Virus record (IMG/VR): IMGVR_UViG_3300042317_000390
Location: 104,654 to 168,653 of that record
Length of the DNA stretch: 64,000 bases
Source of the DNA: a virus
Strand: one strand, 5' to 3'
Under the pieces are notes generated by a model that saw only the letters and a program-made list of their open reading frames with translations, was not told where the DNA came from and searched no databases. Made by a program: the position numbers and the translations under genes. Positions 51,635 through 59,831 of this stretch are shown here, piece by piece. Within the stretch, counting starts at the first letter, position 1; the number at the start of each line of letters is the position of its first letter.

Positions 51635-52395
51635 TATACTTGAATCCTCATCTTATCTTTAAGAATGATATACTCTTTAACGAGAGCAGATCTGACAATA
51701 TCTTCAGCATTGAATTCTATGAGAGAGAATGATCTCATATTTTTAACAACACGCATGAAATCAGTTAAACCGTTCTTCTCGTGTTCTCTGGTGAAGTCAG
51801 ACTGTCTGAAGTCTCCACAGAAGATAACTTTACAATTATGACCTACACGTGTGATAACGGAATCAAGTTCATGTAAAGTAGCGTTCTGCATTTCGTCTAC
51901 GATAACTATGCAATCGTTGAGAGTAATACCACGTATAAAAGATGTAGACATGAACTCAACAATATTCTTATTCTTAAGGTAGTCGTATGCATCGCCTCTA
52001 CCAAATAGTTCGTTACATATTGCATAATATGGTGCTTCGTATACTTTCGTTTTTTCTTTAGAGTTACCTGGAAGAAAGCCCATATCTCTAGTCGGAACAA
52101 CTGTTCTAACGATTACAATTTTCTTATAAACAGATTCTGGATCGTTTAGTATTTGTTTCAACGATAGATACATTGCCATAAAGGATTTACCTGTACCGGC
52201 AATGCCATGGAGCATAAGATTCATATCTTCAGAAAACGCCTTGAAAGCCCATCTTTGGTTTTCAGTCAATGGATCAAAGTGTCTTAAGTTGAAATTTAAT
52301 TTCTCTTGATAATTCTCTTTTTGTGGTTTTCCTTGTTGGCGAAGAAGTCTTTTTTCTCTACGGGTTAATCTTTTTGTTATATGTTCTTCTTCCAT
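51634..52395 (-). CDS. phoH: PhoH-like ATPase
   Basis: A 253-residue PhoH family P-loop protein. Walker A GIAGTGKSFMAM, VRTVVPTRDMGFLPG, IVDEMQNATLHELDSVITRV (Walker B) and IFCGDFRQSDF are family marks. PhoH is common in marine phages; its role (RNA handling or phosphate stress) is debated. The N-terminus is Lys/Arg-rich. Confidence 0.9.
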   Translation of the reverse strand: MEEEHITKRLTRREKRLLRQQGKPQKENYQEKLNFNLRHFDPLTENQRWAFKAFSEDMNLMLHGIAGTGKSFMAMYLSLKQILNDPESVYKKIVIVRTVVPTRDMGFLPGNSKEKTKVYEAPYYAICNELFGRGDAYDYLKNKNIVEFMSTSFIRGITLNDCIVIVDEMQNATLHELDSVITRVGHNCKVIFCGDFRQSDFTREHEKNGLTDFMRVVKNMRSFSLIEFNAEDIVRSALVKEYIILKDKMRIQV

Positions 52396-52402
52396 TTTAC
52401 CT

Positions 52403-52645
52403 CTAAAATGTGTTGATGGTACTCCGTGTAATGCCTTTATTATTTCCCTTCTTGATATGTTTTAACAGATCACGGAAACCCTGATCAGGTTTAGCCATAC
52501 CTCTGCCAGAATGGATCATAGGAGCGCCATTTACGAGTTGAGTTACATTTGGATTCTCTTCAAGGTAAACTTCAAGAGCAGAAATACTCATGAAGTCTTC
52601 ATACTCTTCGCCAGTTTCATTATTAAGAAAACGATATGTGGGCAT
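52403..52645 (-). CDS. Small protein, paralogue of its neighbour (copy 1)
   Basis: An 80-residue protein: MPTYRFLNNETGEEYEDFMS, then LVNGAPMIHSG. It shares the plan of the next gene (P-x-Y-x-L-x-N-x-x-(S/T)GEE at the start, VNGAPM in the middle), so the two arose by duplication. The form resembles FmdB-like zinc proteins that have lost their Cys. Function unknown. Confidence 0.65.
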   Translation of the reverse strand: MPTYRFLNNETGEEYEDFMSISALEVYLEENPNVTQLVNGAPMIHSGRGMAKPDQGFRDLLKHIKKGNNKGITRSTINTF

Positions 52646-52872
52646 TAATCACCTGTTGAATCGAGATATGGACGCTTTACCGAAGTAGCATCCTTATACT
52701 TAGTCTTCATAGGAGTGTTCTTGCCCATGGTACCAGTGACCATGGGCGCTCCGTTAACTAGAAGTTCAACATGAGGATGATCTGCAATCTTCTCTTCCAT
52801 TTCAGAGATAGACATTAGTTCTTCCCATTCTTCTCCTGATTGAGTATTACGCAGCTTATAGATAGGCATCAA
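52645..52872 (-). CDS. Small protein, paralogue of its neighbour (copy 2)
   Basis: A 75-residue protein: MMPIYKLRNTQSGEEWEELM then LLVNGAPMVTGTMG. Overlaps copy 1 by one base and the next gene upstream by 4 bases. Same fold as copy 1, different C-terminus (basic TKYKDATSVKRPY). Unknown. Confidence 0.65.
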   Translation of the reverse strand: MMPIYKLRNTQSGEEWEELMSISEMEEKIADHPHVELLVNGAPMVTGTMGKNTPMKTKYKDATSVKRPYLDSTGD

Positions 52873-53072
52873 TCGCTATCCTTATTCCATTCGAATTGAT
52901 AATCATCACCAGACTCTTCGTCTTCAACTAATGAAGAAATATCTCTGGTTCTTAATGCACGCTCAACTCTTTTAGAGTTTCGCTTGTTTTCTCTTTCACG
53001 AGGATTATCGCTGTATTCGTCGTGATCTGAATAATCGTTTTTACGAAATTTCTTTAGTGCTGATTTACTCAT
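52869..53072 (-). CDS. Small charged protein (67 aa)
   Basis: A 67-residue very charged protein (Lys/Arg and Asp/Glu): MSKSALKKFRKNDYSDHDEY and ALRTRDISSLVEDEESGDDY. Intrinsically disordered in appearance. Overlaps both neighbours by 4 bases. Confidence 0.6.
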   Translation of the reverse strand: MSKSALKKFRKNDYSDHDEYSDNPRERENKRNSKRVERALRTRDISSLVEDEESGDDYQFEWNKDSD

Positions 53073-53485
53073 TCTACAATTAGCCCTGGTAGCCCTTCTT
53101 TTACGTGATTGATTGTGATACCGTTAAATGGTAACTTCTTATCCTTAATTGCACATAGAAGTTTAGCATCCTCTGGTGCAACTCTTTCTAGTAACTCCAC
53201 AAACATAGACTCTCTTTTTGCCTGTGGTAGGTTATCATAGAAGCCCTTGATGTAATAACGTAGCTTCTCACACTCTCTAATGAGAACGTGTTCTTGGTCA
53301 ACTAGATCGTTTGGCTTATAGGGAGGTTCGCCCTCTGGAAGTAACCATACTACGTTTGGATCAAAAGCACCCTGTAGAATGATTCTTAGTTGAATGCTAT
53401 CGTTAGCTTTTATTGCGTCAATCTTTTCTTGAGTCTTCTTTAATTTAGCAACCTTTGCTAGAAACTCACATAGTCCAATCTGCAT
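53069..53485 (-). CDS. DUF6433-like protein
   Basis: A 138-residue helical protein: LCEFLAKVAKLKKTQEKIDA, then FDPNVVWLLPEGEPPYKPND and LERVAPEDAKLLCAIKDKKL. This is a small conserved family of T4-like phages (DUF6433, from memory) of unknown function, commonly near the RNase H gene, as here. Confidence 0.65.
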   Translation of the reverse strand: MQIGLCEFLAKVAKLKKTQEKIDAIKANDSIQLRIILQGAFDPNVVWLLPEGEPPYKPNDLVDQEHVLIRECEKLRYYIKGFYDNLPQAKRESMFVELLERVAPEDAKLLCAIKDKKLPFNGITINHVKEGLPGLIVE

Positions 53486-53495
53486 TTAATTCTCC

Positions 53496-54353
53496 TCAGA
53501 ATTCAGAAATATATTCAGTTAAATTTTTAAGTTTATTTGCCATAAAATAGCTTAGCAATTTACTTCTATCACGATTGTTCTGAGAATTATATTCACACAT
53601 AACCTTCTCATGAATTTCGCTAGGAGTATAACTAAGATCAATAAGCTGTGCATTACGATGATAGTTCCTTGATACAGTTGTTTCCATATCATTAGGATTC
53701 ATAGTAATATATTTTTCAATCTTCTTTGCAGTTAATGGTCTCTGTCTTTCTCCGATAACAAAACAGTTATCTGATGAAAGAATATTTGGAACACCATCGC
53801 CTGAGTCGCCCTTCATGATATGCTCTTTTAGGAACCTATCTGGATCGTCGTGAGTGATCCATTTCTTTCTGGTAGGGTCATACTGTTTAACATTAGCATA
53901 CTTGTGCAACTGGATGAAATCCTTGTCTCCTGACAAGATCAAAATCTTTTCTCCAGTATTTAGGCTAGAACCAAATTCTTCGACAAGTGTGCCAATAACA
54001 TCATCAGCTTCTGCAGACTCAATATCAATTACCTTATAAGGAAAATATTCTTTGAGTTCAGATCTAATCTTATTCATACACTCGAAGATATTCTTCCAGT
54101 CTAGTTCTGAGGCTTCTATGTTCTTCTTACGATTGGCTTTATAGTATGGGAAGATCTTTTTGCGCCAATAGTTTGTATTGTCACAAGCGATAACCATTTC
54201 GCCATAGTCTTCTTTGAATTTAACTCTGTAGGATCGAAGAGAGTTGAGAATCATATGGCGAACCATATTCTCTTCGAGTTGTGCGTTAGTGTGGTTTCCC
54301 AACTGCATTAGTAGGTTGGATAGCATCACTTGATTCAGATCAACGATAATCAC
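53496..54353 (-). CDS. rnh: RNase H / 5'-3' exonuclease (T4 Rnh-like)
   Basis: A 285-residue FEN-1-like nuclease. Start MIIVDLNQVMLSNLL; FPYYKANRKKN (cf. Y-K-x-x-R), IESAEADDVIGTLV, ILSGDKDFIQLH and MKGDSGDGVPNIL give the metal-binding acidic residues. It removes RNA primers in T4. Length is near the T4 enzyme (305 aa). Confidence 0.92.
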   Translation of the reverse strand: MIIVDLNQVMLSNLLMQLGNHTNAQLEENMVRHMILNSLRSYRVKFKEDYGEMVIACDNTNYWRKKIFPYYKANRKKNIEASELDWKNIFECMNKIRSELKEYFPYKVIDIESAEADDVIGTLVEEFGSSLNTGEKILILSGDKDFIQLHKYANVKQYDPTRKKWITHDDPDRFLKEHIMKGDSGDGVPNILSSDNCFVIGERQRPLTAKKIEKYITMNPNDMETTVSRNYHRNAQLIDLSYTPSEIHEKVMCEYNSQNNRDRSKLLSYFMANKLKNLTEYISEF

Positions 54354-54360
54354 GAAACAC

Positions 54361-54759
54361 CTATTCTTCGGTTTCTTCAGCTTCTTCTGGGTCTTTTAAA
54401 TCTAAACTGATTTCATCTACTATTTTATAAGGAGAGTTCTCGTCAGTTGGTTCTTCGAATATGTTATCAGCTATAACTTGAAACGGATGAAAGATCTCAT
54501 ATTGTTTACATAGCAACGATCTAATTGCTTCAATTAGAAAAGCCCCATCTTTGATATCCTCATCAACATCATCAGCTAAACCAAATCCTGCTATATCTAA
54601 ATGATTAAAAATGATAGGAGCAAGATTTAATATAGTTTCTTGGATATGATATTGACGCATCATATCCATATTGTGATGTATATCTTCTAGATTTGGTTCC
54701 TTAGCAGAATTGTTATGCTGCTTAGGAAATGTAATAACGTTATTTGATTTTCCTGACAA
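54361..54759 (-). CDS. Hypothetical acidic protein
   Basis: A 132-residue protein, MSGKSNNVITFPKQHNNSAK then NLAPIIFNHLDIAGFGL and KDGAFLIEAIRSLLCKQYE. A C-terminal Asp/Glu tail follows. A late-promoter-like AATAAATA lies 34 bases upstream. Unknown; conserved among T4-like phages of marine bacteria (from memory) without a function. Confidence 0.62.
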   Translation of the reverse strand: MSGKSNNVITFPKQHNNSAKEPNLEDIHHNMDMMRQYHIQETILNLAPIIFNHLDIAGFGLADDVDEDIKDGAFLIEAIRSLLCKQYEIFHPFQVIADNIFEEPTDENSPYKIVDEISLDLKDPEEAEETEE

Positions 54760-54792
54760 GTATATTACCTTATTCTATACTGAACGTAAAGG

Positions 54793-54800
54793 TATTTATT
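54793..54800 (-). promoter_or_regulatory. Late promoter variant (AATAAATA, - strand)
   Basis: AATAAATA on the - strand, 34 bases from the start at 54759. It overlaps the end of the heptose kinase gene. One mismatch to TATAAATA. Confidence 0.4.
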
Positions 54801-55791
54801 CGTGATGATACACTACATTACTACCTGAACCATAAAATTGAAAGTCGTAAATTCTGCAATCTTTATGATTGGTATAGATAGCACCTTCCACAGCTGTTCT
54901 TTTATTTTCTGGAACGTAGAAAAGAAAGAATCCACCGCCGCCTGCGCCTAATAGTTTACCACCAATCGCTCCAGCGTTAATAGCCGTGGTATAGATTTGA
55001 TCGAAATAGTCTTGAGTGATATCTTCACATACTGTTTTCTTTTCAATCCAAGATTCATGAAGTAATTCACCAAACTGATCTAGCTTACCTTTATGAATAA
55101 GATCCATAGCAGTATAAGCTTTTTCCTTTTGACACTTTACTTTATTGAACTTTTCAATATCAATAGTCATAGCCTTTTGCTGCTTCTGAAGAATGTTATT
55201 AGCATTTCTTCCTCTACCAGAATAGACTAGCATAAGGTTCTTTTCAAGCTTGCCAACGTTCGGATTAGTTAAGCGAACTTCTTCAACATCAACTTCGCCG
55301 TTTCTCTTAAACTTTAGAAGATTGAAACCACCGAAAGCAGCTGCGTATTGATCCTGCTTACCGACAGGATAACCGCACTTTTCCATTTCAATCTGACAAG
55401 CAATCTCTGCTACGTATCTACGAGTGCTATTATCATATTTGGTAGTGGATAGTGCCTTCACTAGACCAACAGCAAAGGCAGAAGAACTACCAAGACCAGA
55501 CCCCTTAGTTACAATATCTGAGATTGATGCAACCGTAATCTCTTTATTGATATCATAATACTTTAAAGTCTCACGAGTAATAGCGTGCTGCATCTGCTCA
55601 ATATCGTGATGTTCTTCTACGTCATCATACATACAACGTACGCCCATATGGGGAACTTTGTGAGCAAAGACATAGATAAACTTGTTAATCGTTACGGAAA
55701 GGGCGGCACCGTCATCCCTTTCATAGAATGACGGCATATCGCTACCCCCGCAAAAGAAACAAATACGTAGCGGAGTTCTTGTTAAGATCAT
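54796..55791 (-). CDS. hddA: Heptose 7-phosphate kinase-like (GHMP family, HddA type)
   Basis: A 331-residue sugar kinase. The GHMP motif SGLGSSSAFAVGLVKAL binds ATP; the start ILTRTPLRICFFCGGSDMPS and C-terminal GGKLLGAGGGGFFLFYV complete the family plan. HddA phosphorylates D-glycero-D-manno-heptose 7-phosphate at C1 (alpha) on the way to GDP-heptose. It is the last gene of a run with GmhA, GmhB, transaldolase and a nucleotidyltransferase, which is what decides the substrate here. Confidence 0.82.
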   Translation of the reverse strand: MILTRTPLRICFFCGGSDMPSFYERDDGAALSVTINKFIYVFAHKVPHMGVRCMYDDVEEHHDIEQMQHAITRETLKYYDINKEITVASISDIVTKGSGLGSSSAFAVGLVKALSTTKYDNSTRRYVAEIACQIEMEKCGYPVGKQDQYAAAFGGFNLLKFKRNGEVDVEEVRLTNPNVGKLEKNLMLVYSGRGRNANNILQKQQKAMTIDIEKFNKVKCQKEKAYTAMDLIHKGKLDQFGELLHESWIEKKTVCEDITQDYFDQIYTTAINAGAIGGKLLGAGGGGFFLFYVPENKRTAVEGAIYTNHKDCRIYDFQFYGSGSNVVYHHE

Positions 55792-55793
55792 GA

Positions 55794-56795
55794 TTATGTC
55801 CTATAAACAAACATCTTTTCTGGGAACTTTCTAGAATCAGCATCTGGATACTGATTGACTAGATCCTTCAGCATATGGTTCCACTTGTTCTTAATAAACT
55901 CAATGTTATAACGGCTATCAACAAAAAGCTTATTAAACTTAACCATATTAGTTTGGTTGTTATCTCTAACAAGCTGAATAGCAGCATTTAGATTACCAGC
56001 AAACATACTAGCGTGAAGGTTCTTATCTTCCATATTGCCGTGGTACATTACGTTTAGCCCACCGGAAGTTTCTGGTAAAGCGCCAAGATTAGGATGAACA
56101 CATACCAGACCAGCGGACATAGCTTCGAGCATGGCTCTGCAGGATGTTTCTGTCCAAATAGAGGGGTAAGCAAAGATATGAGCCGAGTTAAGACTTTCTC
56201 TGAGTTGATCATTGGGAGTAAAACCGTGATAGGTCATCTGTGGATGATTACGGATTCTATCGTATAGAGGTTCAAACTGAGCATCCACTTCATCCCAACC
56301 GTAGATCTTAAACGATGAGAATACGTCAAGATGAATATCTGACTGATCGGTTGCTAGAAGCTCGAAAACAGGGACTAGAATTTCTAATCCTCTTTGCGGG
56401 GTAGACGTATAAACTAGTCTAATCTTATCGCTAGGCTTCTCTAGAACGCTTTCGGGGGCGGGATCGATACCCGATTCTAGGATAATAGATTTATTATCCA
56501 TAGGTAGACCGTGAACCAGACAATAACGCTGATACTGCCAGTTAGAGATAAAGACGAACTTATGGTATCTGTCTCTCCAAGCTGGATCTCTAAACTTAGC
56601 AGACTCTGGATCTTCTGGTAGATCATGACACCAGAAAATTCTAATCTTATCTTCTTCTAGTTCACGCTCACGAGAACAGATAATCTGACAATTATCTAGA
56701 AGATCCTGATCTAGAATGTTTGCTAGTTTACGCTTAGCAAGCTCAGTTCCTCCCTGAGCCTTTTCTGAAATCTCGTTTTCTTCAAACCCCTTCAT
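55794..56795 (-). CDS. GT-B (GT4-like) glycosyltransferase
   Basis: A 333-residue glycosyltransferase. KAQGGTELAKRKLAN near the N-terminus fits the acceptor region; ETSCRAMLEAMSAGLVCV with PNLGALPE is the E-x7-E nucleotide-sugar site of GT4. It sits in the heptose run between kinase and transaldolase, so a heptosyltransferase role is a reasonable inference. The acceptor (surface polysaccharide, protein or DNA) is unknown. One-base overlap with the transaldolase gene. Confidence 0.78.
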   Translation of the reverse strand: MKGFEENEISEKAQGGTELAKRKLANILDQDLLDNCQIICSRERELEEDKIRIFWCHDLPEDPESAKFRDPAWRDRYHKFVFISNWQYQRYCLVHGLPMDNKSIILESGIDPAPESVLEKPSDKIRLVYTSTPQRGLEILVPVFELLATDQSDIHLDVFSSFKIYGWDEVDAQFEPLYDRIRNHPQMTYHGFTPNDQLRESLNSAHIFAYPSIWTETSCRAMLEAMSAGLVCVHPNLGALPETSGGLNVMYHGNMEDKNLHASMFAGNLNAAIQLVRDNNQTNMVKFNKLFVDSRYNIEFIKNKWNHMLKDLVNQYPDADSRKFPEKMFVYRT

Positions 56796-57535
56796 TATAC
56801 TTCAATCCTATATCCTGATGCCTTAGCATCGTTATAAAACATCTGAACAGTTTCCTTAGAGAAATCTGTTAGGTTCTTACCCTGTAGATTTAGCTTCTTA
56901 ATCTGATCATGAAGCATCGTAATAATATGACAACCTGCTTCGTCAGCCATCTGTAGATGATAGATCTCACGACATGAAGCCCAAAGAAACTTGATCTTAT
57001 CAAACTCTGCTGGTTTGTTATTTGCTTCACCAATACACTGCTTAGTCCATGTAACTGGATTACGTAGTGTATCAGCAACACGACCAGAGAAGATAGAAAT
57101 AATAACAGGAACGTCTGGATTATTAATATGCTCTAATATATTATGAGTTTGGTTAGGAGTAAAGACTGCGGTTACGTTAACTTTAACACCTTCTTCGTTA
57201 AGCAAACGAATCAAACCATAGTTTGGTTCGCCTAACGTATTTGTAACTGGAATCTTTACGAATACATCATAGTTATACTGCTTGCCCCATTCAGCGATCT
57301 TCTTAGCCTGTAGATACATATTGTCTGTATCGTCAGCAAATACCTCAAGAGAGATATTTGTGCCAGGGCGAAGGAAAGCCAACTTGTCAATAATAGATCT
57401 GGCAAAGTTCTCGTAGTTAGTAATACCAGCTTGACGCATTAGAGTTGGATTAGTAGTGAATCCTGTGACTCTTGGATTCTCAGCAGCCTTTAGAATACCC
57501 TCAAAGTCTGCACCATCAGCGTAAATCTCAATCAT
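56795..57535 (-). CDS. tal: Transaldolase-family protein
   Basis: A 246-residue TIM-barrel transaldolase: MIEIYADGADFEGILKAAEN, FTTNPTLMRQAG (substrate loop), YDVFVKIPVTN with the Schiff-base Lys, and VTAVFTPNQ. Transaldolase joins fructose-6-phosphate and erythrose-4-phosphate into sedoheptulose-7-phosphate, the entry substrate of the heptose pathway. Cyanophages carry a related TalC for carbon diversion; here the neighbours point to heptose supply. Overlaps the GmhB gene by 4 bases. Confidence 0.85.
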   Translation of the reverse strand: MIEIYADGADFEGILKAAENPRVTGFTTNPTLMRQAGITNYENFARSIIDKLAFLRPGTNISLEVFADDTDNMYLQAKKIAEWGKQYNYDVFVKIPVTNTLGEPNYGLIRLLNEEGVKVNVTAVFTPNQTHNILEHINNPDVPVIISIFSGRVADTLRNPVTWTKQCIGEANNKPAEFDKIKFLWASCREIYHLQMADEAGCHIITMLHDQIKKLNLQGKNLTDFSKETVQMFYNDAKASGYRIEV

Positions 57536-58074
57536 TGTCCACCTACATTCTGTTCTATAATATTAGCAGCTTCAAGGAGATTCTTAGCATAAAAGTCTGG
57601 TTTAATATGCAAGTATTCCGAAGGTGCGTTGTATATTTCACCAAGGTATATAGTCTTTACTCCGGCATTATGTCCGGCAACAACGTCACGCCAAGTATCG
57701 CCAATCATCCAGCTACGTTCTTTTGTAACGTGCCATTCTTTAACGATCTTATCTAGCATACCTGATTTTGGTTTATACTCTTCTGTGCCACGAGTTCTCG
57801 CAGCCTGAATGGTATCAACGTTTAATTTATTCTTAATGAGAAGATGAATAGCATCCATCGTCTCTTCTGTTGTATAACCATCATCAACGTCTGGTTGATT
57901 AGTTACAACATGAAGAGAGAACCCAAGCGAACGCATCTTCTTGACTGCCTCTTCAACTCCATCGATGAAATCGAATTCAGCGTAATACCAAGGACAAACG
58001 TGCTTTGGGTCTTCTCTACCGTGAACTAGTTCGTTAATTGTACCATCACGATCTAAGAATACTGCTTTTACCAT
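57532..58074 (-). CDS. gmhB: GmhB-like HAD phosphatase
   Basis: A 180-residue HAD phosphatase: FLDRDGTINE (nucleophile Asp), VVTNQPDVDDGYTT (Thr motif), WMIGDTWRDVVAG (final acidic motif). D-glycero-D-manno-heptose 1,7-bisphosphate 7-phosphatase removes the 7-phosphate. The usual zinc-binding Cys/His loop of GmhB is not evident. Overlaps its neighbours by 4 and 7 bases. Confidence 0.82.
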   Translation of the reverse strand: MVKAVFLDRDGTINELVHGREDPKHVCPWYYAEFDFIDGVEEAVKKMRSLGFSLHVVTNQPDVDDGYTTEETMDAIHLLIKNKLNVDTIQAARTRGTEEYKPKSGMLDKIVKEWHVTKERSWMIGDTWRDVVAGHNAGVKTIYLGEIYNAPSEYLHIKPDFYAKNLLEAANIIEQNVGGQ

Positions 58075-58652
58075 TTTGTGGCCTTTACCTGAAGAACAGG
58101 ATTAGATACTAAGCAATGCCAAACTACTGCTTGGAAAGCTTCTGAGTGAGGTGTAACTCTTTCGGCGTATAGCGGAGGAACAACTACAACATTATCACCC
58201 TGAGTTGCAGCGTAACCGTCTTTTCTACCAACGATACCTAGAACCTTTGCGCCGTATTCTTTTGCTAGATCAATAGCATTGATTAGCGCTAATGATACGT
58301 TCTTCTCTTTATTACCACCACCAACGGATAGAATAAAGATAGCGTCACGGCTACAGAAATGACTTGTCTTTAGATACTCATTGAATATAGTATCAAAGCC
58401 TTCGTCGTTTGTACGAGCAGTTAGTTCTGATACGTTATCGGTTGGACATAGAGCATCAACGCCACATAGCTTACGAAGATCGTTAACCATATGGGATGCA
58501 TTACCAGCAGATCCACCAACGCCTAATACGAAGATGCGACCTGCGTGATCTCTAATATCCTTGATTGTCTTAGCTAGTTCTTCGATCTGATTCTTATCAA
58601 TAGCATCAGAGATTACTGAAACTTCTGTGAAGTAATTATCGGTATGACTCAT
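58068..58652 (-). CDS. gmhA: Sedoheptulose 7-phosphate isomerase, GmhA-like
   Basis: A 194-residue SIS-domain protein. GVGGSAGNASHMVNDLRKL binds the sugar phosphate; ILSVGGGNKEKNVSLAL and TPHSEAFQAVVWH (His/Glu metal ligands) are GmhA marks. It converts sedoheptulose-7-phosphate to D-glycero-D-manno-heptose 7-phosphate. Length equals bacterial GmhA (~192 aa). Overlaps the next gene by 17 bases. Confidence 0.88.
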   Translation of the reverse strand: MSHTDNYFTEVSVISDAIDKNQIEELAKTIKDIRDHAGRIFVLGVGGSAGNASHMVNDLRKLCGVDALCPTDNVSELTARTNDEGFDTIFNEYLKTSHFCSRDAIFILSVGGGNKEKNVSLALINAIDLAKEYGAKVLGIVGRKDGYAATQGDNVVVVPPLYAERVTPHSEAFQAVVWHCLVSNPVLQVKATKW

Positions 58653-59130
58653 TATTGACTCTCATTCTCAATTCGCTTGATGAATAACCATGTCTACGCT
58701 CAACATAGACCAATTCGATCTTTCTTTCTTCGCAGATCTCTTGGCCGTAAATTAACTGACCCTTATACTCTTCGCCAAGAAATCTCTTTCTGACTTCTAG
58801 AACGCTTAACATATTAACTAGGTCAAGTTCTGTTTCGTAAGGAATAATCTGATCAACCCAACGGCAACCTTCTAGTTGAGCGTAGCGTTCAAATACGGTT
58901 TGGATTGGTTTATTCTTGATGGCGGGGCGGTCAATCGTGGGATCAGTTTGTAACCCCACGATTAGGTAATCGCACTGTCTCTTACAAGTCTCTAGCATAA
59001 TAGAATGACCTGCGTGGAACAAATCAAAAGAACCAAAAGTGATTCCTATATTACGTCTATAGCAATCCTTTTCGGTCGAATAAGGATAAGCTTCAGGTAT
59101 AGCAGTAGTACAATATCCAGTATTTAACAT
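58636..59130 (-). CDS. Nucleotidyltransferase, HldE C-terminal/cytidylyltransferase-like
   Basis: A 164-residue nucleotidyltransferase-fold protein. IGITFGSFDLFHAGHSIMLE carries the HxGH nucleotide site, and the enzyme resembles the second half of bifunctional HldE (ADP-heptose synthase) and TagD. The last step of NDP-heptose synthesis is its likely task: heptose-1-phosphate plus NTP. Whether it uses ATP, CTP or GTP cannot be read from the sequence. It begins 17 bases after the SAM decarboxylase gene. Confidence 0.76.
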   Translation of the reverse strand: MLNTGYCTTAIPEAYPYSTEKDCYRRNIGITFGSFDLFHAGHSIMLETCKRQCDYLIVGLQTDPTIDRPAIKNKPIQTVFERYAQLEGCRWVDQIIPYETELDLVNMLSVLEVRKRFLGEEYKGQLIYGQEICEERKIELVYVERRHGYSSSELRMRVNNESYR

Positions 59131-59146
59131 AACGAAGTTCCTTTTA

Positions 59147-59509
59147 TTAGGCTTGACGCTCTAGGAAGTGATGATTAACTCTCGTTGGCAAGAAATAATC
59201 ATCAACAAGCTGAAGAACAACCTGCTGATCGAAAGTCTTACACGAAAACACATCTAGGTAAATATCACCTGATTCGTCACAAAGGTGAGCGCAGATGTTA
59301 CTCGTCTCAATGAGCTGAATTAAAGTATAACCAGCTTTATTTCCTTCACCAAAGTGAATTACTTGTGGCTCCCCATAGGCAACCATGTCGATTCTTTTTA
59401 CTAATTCTTTAGCAAATTTAGTAATTGTTTCTGCGTTCGTAACTGCTTCTCTATTGCAGTCTCCAGCATTAACGATAAGGTGATAACCCCAGTAGGCGTT
59501 TTCGCTCAT
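59147..59509 (-). CDS. speD: S-adenosylmethionine decarboxylase-like (SpeD)
   Basis: A 120-residue protein. LIVNAGDCNREAVTNAETI and the segment IETSNICAHLCDESGDIYLD correspond to the self-processing region of SpeD, where the Ser forms the pyruvoyl cofactor. The usual ESH is ETSN here, so the His after the Ser is replaced by Asn, which may alter or abolish processing. It would supply aminopropyl groups for polyamines. First gene of the run that includes the heptose genes, behind a late promoter (59542). Confidence 0.75.
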   Translation of the reverse strand: MSENAYWGYHLIVNAGDCNREAVTNAETITKFAKELVKRIDMVAYGEPQVIHFGEGNKAGYTLIQLIETSNICAHLCDESGDIYLDVFSCKTFDQQVVLQLVDDYFLPTRVNHHFLERQA

Positions 59510-59541
59510 TCAATTCTCCTGAACGTTAGCGTTAAAGATGT

Positions 59542-59549
59542 TATTTATA
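59542..59549 (-). promoter_or_regulatory. T4-type late promoter on - strand (TATAAATA)
   Basis: TATTTATA on the + strand is TATAAATA on the - strand, 33 bases before the speD start. It could drive speD and all the heptose genes as a single late unit. Confidence 0.75.
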
Positions 59550-59552
59550 ACA

Positions 59553-59831
59553 TTAAAACGCATCAAGAAATTCTACGTATTCGACGTTCTCAATACGGAA
59601 AGACTTCCATCCTCCGTTATCAAGATCCCATACGGCTACGGTTTCCTTGTTCTCAGGCTTATTGTGCATTTCGTCTAAATGCTCATGAATCGTCTGAGGT
59701 GGCAGAAGGTCTGGCTTGAGAGAGCAACGAAGCTCTCTCTTATCGCCATTTACCTTTGTGAAGTAAACTCTAACAGCGTTACTCTTTAAGTCTCTGATGA
59801 GATTATCACGATCAAAGGTTACTTTAGCCAT
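59553..59831 (-). CDS. DUF2693-like protein
   Basis: A 92-residue protein: DLKSNAVRVYFTKVNGDKRELRCSL is the DUF2693 pattern, common in T4-like phages, with a C-terminal VAVWDLDNGGWKSFRIENVE. It adopts an SH3-like beta fold. Overlaps the glutaredoxin gene by one base. Function unknown. Confidence 0.75.
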   Translation of the reverse strand: MAKVTFDRDNLIRDLKSNAVRVYFTKVNGDKRELRCSLKPDLLPPQTIHEHLDEMHNKPENKETVAVWDLDNGGWKSFRIENVEYVEFLDAF

